Source: CAZDYP01 sp964509505 (GTDB taxonomy: Bacteria; Chloroflexota; Anaerolineae; JACRMK01). Taken from it: a stretch of 7,026 bases of DNA. This document shows, piece after piece, positions 1 through 4,899 of the stretch. The notes under the pieces are model-generated. The model had not been told where the DNA came from. It did not search any database and was given only the letters and a program-made list of their open reading frames with translations. The DNA lies in the NCBI GenBank assembly GCA_964509505.1, contig CAZDYP010000217.1:1-7026 (forward strand), read 5' to 3'. The stretch's first letter is position 1. Each line of letters begins with the position of its first letter. The translations under genes were made by a program, and so were the position numbers.

Positions 1-412
1 CTGTGGGCAATGCGCAACGTGCGCCGACTTTCTGTGACAGCCAAGCGCAATACGCAAAGGCTTCGTGTTGCGACACATCCACGACGGGGAAGCGCGCGAG
101 CGTAGTGGGATACTCACGCACAGGCGCGTATCTGCGAAAGAAGCCACGCACGCCCTCTTGCAAGCCCCACCATTGCCCACCCCAGTGAAAGCCTGTCTCA
201 TCCAAAAATGTTTTCCATTCCGCGTATGTCACGGGATAGCTGCCGAGATAAAACTCGCCGAGAAAAATTTCCTGGCGTGGGCGCAATGGCTGACATTTTT
301 CCAACCGCTCGTAACATTCTTCGGGACCGTAGATGAATGCGCCCGCGGGAATGCGCACAAAGCCTTTGATTTCAGATTGCGGATTGCAGATTGCAGATTG
401 GGGAGATTCCAT
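1..412 (-). CDS. Formylglycine-generating enzyme/SUMF1-like protein, N-terminal part, cut by window edge
   Basis: About 137 codons are visible, running off the left edge. The protein has the N-terminal pattern of the FGE-sulfatase (SUMF1/EgtB-type) fold: VRIPAGAFIYG at residues 19-29, then EIFLGEFYLGSYPVTYAEWK, then YPTTLARFPVVDVSQHEAFAYCAW, ending in ALPT where the family usually reads LPTEAEWE. Family members make formylglycine on sulfatases, catalyse EgtB-like C-S bond formation, or serve as uncharacterised modules. The active-site half is outside the window, so the reaction cannot be assigned. The ATG at 412 is the only start before an in-frame stop upstream. It lies 10 bp after the DUF5693 stop with only a weak AGGG, which suggests translation coupled to that gene. 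Residues 2-15 (rich in P, Q, S, N and I) are encoded by 7-bp repeats and precede the fold, so they are probably a non-conserved extension. Confidence 0.85.
   Translation of the reverse strand, partial: MESPQSAICNPQSEIKGFVRIPAGAFIYGPEECYERLEKCQPLRPRQEIFLGEFYLGSYPVTYAEWKTFLDETGFHWGGQWWGLQEGVRGFFRRYAPVREYPTTLARFPVVDVSQHEAFAYCAWLSQKVGARCALPT
368..411. repeat. Degenerate 7-bp tandem repeat, consensus GATTGCN, inside a start region
   Basis: On the + strand five heptads run without a break at 368-402: gatttca, gattgcg, gattgca, gattgca, gattggg. A related unit, gattcca, follows at 405-411 after a 2-base slip. The array covers the first codons of the SUMF1-like gene on the minus strand and includes its ATG. 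It resembles the array at 1305-1367 and the short tandemly repeated heptamers known from some cyanobacteria. It is too degenerate to be a fresh expansion. Confidence 0.75.
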
Positions 413-422
413 CTCGACAACC

Positions 423-2345
423 CTAATCTATAGTCTGCAACGCTAAAGCACTACTTCGCTGTCTGCAACCTGCAATCAATTTTGCCAAGATGAACCCAAC
501 CACTGCGCCAACCATCCAACTCTTCCGCACATCACGCGCTGTCAACAGCGGATCGCGTTCTGGCTTGCGAAAGCCTGTGAGCAACGCGGCGTGACCGACA
601 GCGCTAATAAGGCTTGCGACGATGTGCAAAGTGTTGAAGCCGCGTCGTTTCGCCGCGATGCTCAACGCCAGACCGAATGGCGCGAGTCCGCCCCATTTGC
701 GAATCGGGCGCGGTCCGAGCGCGAGCAGCGCGTCGCCAACCATGCGCATCGCCGCTGAGAGATGGTGCGTGTGGCTTTCGGCGGGCGCGCTATCAAAACG
801 CGCGAGTGGGTCGGACACGAAGCGGCGCGTCAGCTGCCAACCAATCAACGAACCAACCAACAAACGAACCAACTCTGTCCATGTTAAAGCTCGGCGCATC
901 AACATAACGCCTACCAACGGCAACCATACATCGAGGTCGAAGCCCTTGTATTCTTCGACGCGCATGCGATACTCGTCAGATGATGTGAGCGCAGCGAAGG
1001 CAGTGGCGGATGATGCGCTGAGCAATGCCTCTAGTGGCAACGCCTCCAATTCACTGTCGCATTCGCGCGCGAGCGCCACAGAGGCAAGCGGCGCGGCAAT
1101 GGCTGTACTCAAGGCGAGAATTTTGCTTGCGTACGTCGGCGCGTATTGTTGTTCGAGCTCATCGCGCGCACGATCAAGACGTGGCACGATGAGTGCTGCG
1201 CCCATTGCGCCTGCCAATGCCAATGCCAATGTCGCTCCGTCATTCAGTCCCAATAACTGACGAGCGACGAGTGTGCCCGCGCCGACAGGGACAAGCCCCA
1301 TGGCGATTGGCGATGGGTGATTTGCGATTTGTGACTCAGGATTGGGCATTGGAGATTGGGGAGTTGGAATTTGCCCAAGGGTAAAGCCTTCATGCCCCAC
1401 CGCGCCGCGAATGTGTTCGAGATACTTGAGACATTCGAGTGGTTCGGTCGCATGGACAACGCGAAAGAAATTGACGAGCATCATGCGCACGCCGCGCTCG
1501 CGCGCGAGATTTGCCCAGCGATGTGCGATGGAGTGATAATCTTCGGGAATCATCTGCACGGGCGTGAACTGATGCGCGATCACCACACGAGGCATCCGTC
1601 GTTTGGCGATGAACCAATCGCCGCGCTGGTGACGCGATTCAGCGAAGTAGGCAAAGGTGAGGTCGTATTGTTGCAAGGCTTCGAGCGTCACGTTCAAGTG
1701 CATTTCGTGACCGAGAATAAGCTTGCCTTCGAATGCGATGATGCCATCGCCAACCCTAGCAGCTTGCGCGATGGTGCGATGAATCAGCGCAGGCTCGTGC
1801 CAATCGTAGCTGACAGGACGTGGCACGACGCCCAAGCCTGCTTGATGAATCGCGTTGGCGGTGTGCGCGTCGAAGCCCAAACCAATCGCGTCAATGGTGG
1901 GCAAATCGCCCGCGAGAGCCAGTGTGTGTTTGTCGTGGGATAACACTTGCGCGGCGAGCTGTGGCAACCGTGTTTGCAATTCTGTGGCAAGGCGCGCAAC
2001 GCAAGCCGCGTCGGCGCTCGTTAGATAAATCCACTGACCGAAAGGGGCGCGCGTCGTCAACGGTTCATGCGGCACGCTTGAGAATAATTGACCCATCCGC
2101 CACAGCCGATTGAGTGTGAGCTCAGGCAATGTGATGTGCGTCGCGCCGCTCGCCTTCAATTTCGTCAATAGGTCGGCGAAAGATAATCCTGCGCGAATCG
2201 AAACGGCTTGCGCATCGTCATAGTCCACGACGACACTAATGGTCTTGTCCTGCGCGCGTGTAGGTTGGCGTTGCATGACGACGCGAGCCGCAGCCAGACC
2301 GCCGCTCGCCATCATGCCGAGTGAAATAACTGTGCTTAGTTTCAT
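423..2345 (-). CDS. DUF5693-type membrane protein with extracytoplasmic domain
   Basis: This 640-residue protein starts with a signal-anchor-like stretch (about residues 5-24). A soluble region of about 300 residues follows, with DUF5693 hallmarks: VVVDYDDAQAV at 38-48, a segment reading GATHITLPE at 67-75, FAYFAESRHQRGDWF at 231-245, RWANLARERGVRMMLVNFF at 276-294, and GFTLGQ at 320-325. The C-terminal half is hydrophobic, with likely membrane segments near 345-362, 371-388, 408-426, 440-453, 471-484, 489-504, 552-565, 573-592 and 611-626. In Firmicutes this family often neighbours cell-surface polysaccharide genes such as csaB, which fits the glycosyltransferases here, but its biochemical role is unknown. 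Two oddities stand out. A Pro/Ser/Asn linker at 327-347 is encoded by 7-bp repeats, and helix 492-503 by a 4-bp repeat. No Shine-Dalgarno precedes the ATG, and the 10-bp gap to the next gene points to an operon. The family assignment rests on recalled motifs. Confidence 0.82.
   Translation of the reverse strand: MKLSTVISLGMMASGGLAAARVVMQRQPTRAQDKTISVVVDYDDAQAVSIRAGLSFADLLTKLKASGATHITLPELTLNRLWRMGQLFSSVPHEPLTTRAPFGQWIYLTSADAACVARLATELQTRLPQLAAQVLSHDKHTLALAGDLPTIDAIGLGFDAHTANAIHQAGLGVVPRPVSYDWHEPALIHRTIAQAARVGDGIIAFEGKLILGHEMHLNVTLEALQQYDLTFAYFAESRHQRGDWFIAKRRMPRVVIAHQFTPVQMIPEDYHSIAHRWANLARERGVRMMLVNFFRVVHATEPLECLKYLEHIRGAVGHEGFTLGQIPTPQSPMPNPESQIANHPSPIAMGLVPVGAGTLVARQLLGLNDGATLALALAGAMGAALIVPRLDRARDELEQQYAPTYASKILALSTAIAAPLASVALARECDSELEALPLEALLSASSATAFAALTSSDEYRMRVEEYKGFDLDVWLPLVGVMLMRRALTWTELVRLLVGSLIGWQLTRRFVSDPLARFDSAPAESHTHHLSAAMRMVGDALLALGPRPIRKWGGLAPFGLALSIAAKRRGFNTLHIVASLISAVGHAALLTGFRKPERDPLLTARDVRKSWMVGAVVGFILAKLIAGCRQRSSALALQTID
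837..872. repeat. Degenerate 4-bp repeat (CCAA-like, nine units) within the DUF5693 gene
   Basis: Nine consecutive tetramers read ccaa, ccaa, tcaa, cgaa, ccaa, ccaa, caaa, cgaa, ccaa on the + strand. On the coding (minus) strand this is a run of GTTG-like units encoding LVRLLVGSLIGW (residues 492-503), part of a predicted membrane helix. Gain or loss of one unit would shift the frame, although the imperfect units make slippage less likely. Confidence 0.7.
1305..1367. repeat. Nine-unit 7-bp repeat (GATTGGN) translated as a linker in the DUF5693 gene
   Basis: Nine heptads run without interruption: gattggc, gatgggt, gatttgc, gatttgt, gactcag, gattggg, cattgga, gattggg, gagttgg. The 63 bp equal 21 codons, so the reading frame is kept. 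They encode residues 327-347, rich in Pro, Ser, Asn and Gln. The array falls exactly between the extracytoplasmic domain (ending at GFTLGQ) and the first C-terminal membrane segment, a place where an insertion would be tolerated. Confidence 0.8.
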
Positions 2346-2455
2346 GGTGGTCGGTAAACAGCGACCGGTGATCAGTATTCAGCCATCAATGCTCAGTTTG
2401 GATGGATGTTACTGGATACTGAACACTATTCACGGGTCACTGTTCACTCCTCACT
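2346..2455. repeat. Intergenic 7-bp repeat tract between the nucleotidyltransferase and DUF5693 genes
   Basis: Read on the minus strand, 2455-2407 divides into seven heptads: AGTGAGG, AGTGAAC, AGTGACC, CGTGAAT, AGTGTTC, AGTATCC, AGTAACA. After nine unmatched bases a second set runs from 2397 to 2349: ACTGAGC, ATTGATG, GCTGAAT, ACTGATC, ACCGGTC, GCTGTTT, ACCGACC. The ATG of the DUF5693 gene follows three bases later. The first heptads also encode the last residues (SEQ) and the stop codon of the upstream gene. The unit differs from GATTGGN, so at least two heptad families exist here. No promoter, terminator or ribosome binding site is evident in the tract. Confidence 0.75.
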
Positions 2456-3606
2456 GCTTGCTTGATCCTTTGTCCAATGATTTTGCCTGTGTCGGTCTTG
2501 GCGACATCCAATAATGTGCGCCACACGTTCCACCACTCGCCCCACGTCGTCGCCCAACGCGCTGTCTCTGCGCGGTCTTGCGCGCCGCGCTGGAGGCGTT
2601 GCGCGATGGTCGTGAGCGGAGGTTGCTGTGTGCGCCGCATCACATCCCGCAGTGAAAGCGTCTCGGCATGCGCACGCACACGCGCGGGTGTCGCTGCGGC
2701 GAGCTCACGCAATACCATGACAGGAACGGGTGCGGCGAGTGTGAGGTGCGCGAGGCGCAAGGCAGCGTAGAGATAGCTCATCACGTTACGCTCACGCGCG
2801 CGCCGCAGCATCTCATCCCAATCATTGGACGACAAACGCGCGCTGACCATCCGCAAATCCAACAGCTGTACAATCGAGGGGAAGCCCATGATGAGATGAA
2901 AGGTGAGGTGAAGGCACAGATGCAACATCAAGTCTGACAAACACAATGCGCGCGCAGGTTGACCATGATAGTCAATCTCGATGCTGCGTTCCCAAACGCC
3001 ATCCGTGATGTCGGCGCGCAAGCCGAACCACGATTCTTCCAATGATGTGTGCGGCTCAATGGTGCGTTCACTTTCGGCGCTGAGGTATGGATTGGGTGTA
3101 CTCTGGTGTGTTTGTGGTTTGCGAAAGGTTGAAGTATGTTTGACGATGCGCGCGCCCTCTGCGGCTGATTTATAATGACCCTCATAACCGAGTCGCTTGA
3201 GCAACGCTTCAACTTGCGGCAGGTGTGACGGTTGCAGCAGAACGTCAATGTCATTCATCGGGCGAAGACCCTGCTCAGGATATACGAACTCGGCGAGATA
3301 CGCGCCCTTCAAAACAATGATAGGCAATGACTCACGCGCGCACGCACACACCAGCTCACGCAATTGAGCGGCGATGGCTTGTTGGCGTGTGAGGGAGGCT
3401 TGATGCGCCGCCGCAAGCTTCGCCAACGCACGCGGCGGCAATGTGACGTTCCACTGCGACAGTTGCCAATGCAGCAGCGGCGCCATGCCCAACACTAATG
3501 CGGACACAACCAATTTATCCGCATCAGCGGCAGCGGTTTGTTGTGACCACCCATCGGGGTGAGCATCAACGCGTAAGGCGGCTATCAACTGTTCAAGCGA
3601 AGTCAT
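2437..3606 (-). CDS. Nucleotidyltransferase-fold family protein (PF14907-like)
   Basis: The protein has 389 residues from the ATG at 3606. The core signature is LPIIVLKGAYLAEFVYPE (about residues 94-111) followed by GLRPMNDIDVLL (113-124). This is the pattern of the uncharacterised nucleotidyltransferase family in which Asp-x-Asp binds metal; the family resembles MNT/minimal nucleotidyltransferases and occurs in various surface-polysaccharide and RiPP clusters. The substrate is unknown. Residues about 165-190 (KPQTHQSTPNPYL and nearby) are a Pro/Thr/Ser-rich stretch that looks like a family-specific insertion. The second half is helical, with HLCLHLTFHL near 229-238. A GTG start at 3633 is open in the same frame (398 residues) but lies inside the stem of a terminator hairpin, so the ATG is preferred, although it has no clear Shine-Dalgarno. 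The gene heads the leftward cluster, and its last codons run into a heptad repeat. Confidence 0.8.
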   Translation of the reverse strand: MTSLEQLIAALRVDAHPDGWSQQTAAADADKLVVSALVLGMAPLLHWQLSQWNVTLPPRALAKLAAAHQASLTRQQAIAAQLRELVCACARESLPIIVLKGAYLAEFVYPEQGLRPMNDIDVLLQPSHLPQVEALLKRLGYEGHYKSAAEGARIVKHTSTFRKPQTHQSTPNPYLSAESERTIEPHTSLEESWFGLRADITDGVWERSIEIDYHGQPARALCLSDLMLHLCLHLTFHLIMGFPSIVQLLDLRMVSARLSSNDWDEMLRRARERNVMSYLYAALRLAHLTLAAPVPVMVLRELAAATPARVRAHAETLSLRDVMRRTQQPPLTTIAQRLQRGAQDRAETARWATTWGEWWNVWRTLLDVAKTDTGKIIGQRIKQAVRSEQ

Positions 3607-3617
3607 ACTAGCGGCGC

Positions 3618-3651
3618 AAAAACTACGACGCACTCGATACCGTGCGTCGTA
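3618..3651 (-). terminator. Rho-independent terminator between the small peptide gene and the nucleotidyltransferase
   Basis: A perfect 10-bp stem, TACGACGCAC pairing with GTGCGTCGTA (3651-3642 with 3633-3624), encloses an 8-base loop. One G and then five T residues (3622-3618) follow on the minus strand. The T tract is on this side only, so it ends leftward transcripts. It stops 11 bp before the nucleotidyltransferase ATG, so that gene is reached by read-through or by a promoter not recognised here. The site could also act as an attenuator. Confidence 0.75.
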
Positions 3652-3671
3652 ATGAGGGAAAATGCGTTGTG

Positions 3672-3692
3672 CCTTGGGGAGGTGTATTGTCA
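3672..3692 (+). repeat. Left arm of a perfect 21-bp inverted repeat
   Basis: This arm begins CCTTGGGGAGGTG and ends ATTGTCA. It is the exact reverse complement of 3914-3934. The arms enclose 221 bp holding the small peptide gene and its hairpin. Identity stops sharply at both ends. No target-site duplication is obvious next to the arms. Confidence 0.9.
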
Positions 3693-3711
3693 GTTCACAG
3701 CGTTAATCGTT

Positions 3712-3761
3712 CTTGGGACACAGATGCAATGCAGCTAACCACATCGCGTCTGTGCGCCAAG
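3712..3761 (-). other. 50-nt stem-loop downstream of the small peptide gene
   Basis: Read on the minus strand, CTTGG pairs with CCAAG, CACAGA with TCTGTG, and CGATG with CATTG, separated by two symmetric 2x2 internal loops and closed by a 10-base loop. One pair is G-U only on the minus transcript and would be an A-C mismatch on the other strand, which supports a leftward RNA. It begins 11 bases after the stop codon of the peptide. No T tract follows, so it is not an ordinary terminator. It may stabilise or regulate the mRNA. Confidence 0.6.
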
Positions 3762-3772
3762 CAAATTGGAGT

Positions 3773-3841
3773 TTAGTGGCTAGAGAATGTAACCTGCTTC
3801 AGTTCGTCATGCTTGGTGAGTTCGGGCTTGACGTATTTCAT
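3773..3841 (-). CDS. 22-residue peptide resembling a lasso-type RiPP leader
   Basis: The ORF runs from ATG to TAA and encodes MKYVKPELTK followed by residues 11-22. Y3, P6, L8, L14, V17 and T18 match the leader pattern Y-x-x-P-x-L...L-x-x-V-T of lasso-family precursors, in which the conserved Thr lies at position -2 of the cut site. Only F19, S20, S21 and H22 follow the Thr, so a lasso core of the usual 15-25 residues cannot be present. The ORF has the strongest ribosome binding site in the window and sits between a promoter and a terminator, which argues for real expression. There are no lasso maturation proteins (RRE/B1, B2 protease, C cyclase) in the window, although the next gene is of a family sometimes found in RiPP clusters. 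Alternatives are a stand-alone signal or scaffold peptide, a degenerate precursor, or a chance ORF. The RiPP link is inference. Confidence 0.65.
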   Translation of the reverse strand: MKYVKPELTKHDELKQVTFSSH

Positions 3842-3848
3842 CAGGAGG

Positions 3849-3857
3849 CCTCCTTTT
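3849..3857 (-). promoter_or_regulatory. Strong Shine-Dalgarno of the small peptide gene, within a palindrome
   Basis: AAAAGGAGG on the minus strand stands 7 bases before the ATG at 3841, an ideal sequence and spacing. The AGGAGG is the first half of a perfect 12-bp palindrome, AGGAGGCCTCCT (3854-3843), which occupies most of the spacer. Other genes in this window have weak or no Shine-Dalgarno, so this site stands out. Confidence 0.8.
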
Positions 3858-3913
3858 GAATTGGGTACTGCTAGTTAGTGACAGCTATGCGGTCGAGGTT
3901 GCGCAACTGCCGA

Positions 3914-3934
3914 TGACAATACACCTCCCCAAGG
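3914..3934 (-). repeat. Right arm of a perfect 21-bp inverted repeat
   Basis: This is the exact reverse complement of 3672-3692. In a leftward transcript it would lie in the 5' untranslated region and could pair with the other arm downstream of the peptide gene, closing the minigene in a long stem. In DNA the two arms could instead be recombination or transposition ends. Confidence 0.9.
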
Positions 3935-3963
3935 AACGAGCGCACCCCTCTAGGTGTTGAGCG

Positions 3964-3993
3964 ATTATACAAGCAAGATGTTAGAAACAGCAA
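3964..3993 (-). promoter_or_regulatory. Putative promoter for the small peptide gene
   Basis: A perfect TATAAT (3969-3964 on the minus strand) lies 18 bases downstream of TTGCTG (3993-3988), a weak -35 element. The predicted start near 3957 would give a 5' untranslated region of about 115 nt containing the right 21-bp repeat arm and the Shine-Dalgarno. The prediction rests mainly on the -10 match in a locally AT-rich region. Confidence 0.45.
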
Positions 3994-4031
3994 TTTCCGA
4001 CGCAGTTCAACCACGTTGTCAGTTAGCGCTT

Positions 4032-4037
4032 TATAAT
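4032..4037 (+). promoter_or_regulatory. Putative -10 element for the glycosyltransferase pair
   Basis: A perfect TATAAT is followed 14 bases later by the ATG at 4052, so the transcript would have a leader of only about 8 nt or be nearly leaderless. No good -35 element is seen at normal spacing; TTGTCA at 4016-4021 is too close. With 3964-3969 it would form a divergent promoter pair. Confidence 0.35.
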
Positions 4038-4051
4038 TGCTTCTCAAGCCA

Positions 4052-4891
4052 ATGATCTCGGCAATCGTTCCCACGCACAATCGAGTCGCCGCGCTTCAGC
4101 AGTGTCTCGCCGCTTTACGCAGACAGACGATGCCACGCGACCAATACGAAATCATCATCATAGACGACAGCAGCGCCGACGGCACAGCCGCATGGCTTGC
4201 AGCGCAAAGCGACCTTGTCACCCTACGCACAGCTCATCGTGGCGCGGCGGCCGCGCGCAATGTAGGCGCACGACAAGCGCGCGGCGCTCTGCTGGCGTTC
4301 ACCGATGATGATTGCGTTGCGCCGCCCGATTGGTTGAGCGCATTACAGCGCGAATTGCTGACGTGCGATGTCGTTGGTGGGCGCGTCGTCAATGCGGTGC
4401 GCGACAATGGGTGCGCCGAAACGGCGCAAGCCATCATTCAAATGTTGAGCGACGAACTCAATGTGACATTGCGCGATGGCGGAATGCTCACATCGAACAA
4501 CGTCGCATATCGGCGCGAGGCGTTCATGGCGGCGGGCGGTTTTGACGAGCGTTTCACTATTGGCGGTGAAGACCGCGAGCTGCACTATCGTCTGTGGCGA
4601 CGAGGCGCGAGTTTGCGCTATGCGCCTCATATCGTCGTCGCGCATCACGCACACTTAACTATACGTCAATTTTGGCGGCAACAGTTCAATTATGGGAGAG
4701 GCGCATATCATTTTTATCGAACCACACCACGTCCTGCCCATTTGCCGTTGCTGTTCTATGTGCGATTGGTTGCGCGCATGGGGCAAGGGCAACCAATCGC
4801 GCGACGCGCACAAATGCTCAGCTGCCTTGTGTGGTCGCAAGCGGCCGTGCTGTGTGGCTATTGGGCGCGCGCTTTGGAGAGCCTGGGTTAG
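4052..4891 (+). CDS. Family-2 (GT-A fold) glycosyltransferase
   Basis: The protein has 279 residues from the ATG. It opens directly with the GT2 nucleotide-sugar site MISAIVPTHNR. IIIDDSS follows at 35-41, RGAAAARNVG at 63-72, and the metal-binding DxD region FTDDDC at 83-88. SNNVAYRREAF (148-158), GGFDE (162-166) and GGEDRELHYR (171-180) complete the acceptor and catalytic part typical of inverting GT2 enzymes. It probably transfers a sugar from a nucleotide donor to a surface glycan or lipid acceptor at the cytoplasmic face; donor and acceptor cannot be read from sequence. The C-terminus has only moderate hydrophobicity (about 231-240 and 257-273). An in-frame TTG at 4037 would add five residues but overlaps the -10 element, so the ATG is preferred. 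There is no Shine-Dalgarno. The gene is the first of a two-gene unit. Confidence 0.88.
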   Translation: MISAIVPTHNRVAALQQCLAALRRQTMPRDQYEIIIIDDSSADGTAAWLAAQSDLVTLRTAHRGAAAARNVGARQARGALLAFTDDDCVAPPDWLSALQRELLTCDVVGGRVVNAVRDNGCAETAQAIIQMLSDELNVTLRDGGMLTSNNVAYRREAFMAAGGFDERFTIGGEDRELHYRLWRRGASLRYAPHIVVAHHAHLTIRQFWRQQFNYGRGAYHFYRTTPRPAHLPLLFYVRLVARMGQGQPIARRAQMLSCLVWSQAAVLCGYWARALESLG

Positions 4892-4899
4892 CTGACTAC

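Noticed and set aside
622..1260. A 212-codon rightward ORF opposite the DUF5693 gene
   Set aside because: Ser/Ala/Arg-rich shadow translation of the real minus-strand gene with no family motif.
368..2455. A CRISPR array
   Set aside because: The repeats are contiguous 7-bp or 4-bp units without spacers.
3607..3633. A GTG start at 3633 for the nucleotidyltransferase
   Set aside because: The codon sits inside the stem of an intrinsic terminator, and the extra nine residues have no family support.
3698..3772. A core peptide encoded by read-through of the TAA of the small ORF
   Set aside because: The 25 further in-frame codons before the next stop contain no lasso-like Gly/Ser start with a matched Asp/Glu at positions 7-9, and the region is better explained by the hairpin.
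3871..4080. A 69-codon leftward ORF across the promoter region and the start of the first glycosyltransferase
   Set aside because: It overlaps the divergent promoters and one repeat arm, has no ribosome binding site and no recognisable motif; a faint likeness to reverse-transcriptase wording is chance.
4594..4899. A 102-residue N-terminal extension of the second glycosyltransferase
   Set aside because: The frame is open but lies wholly over the first glycosyltransferase; the GT2 fold begins right after the ATG at 4900.
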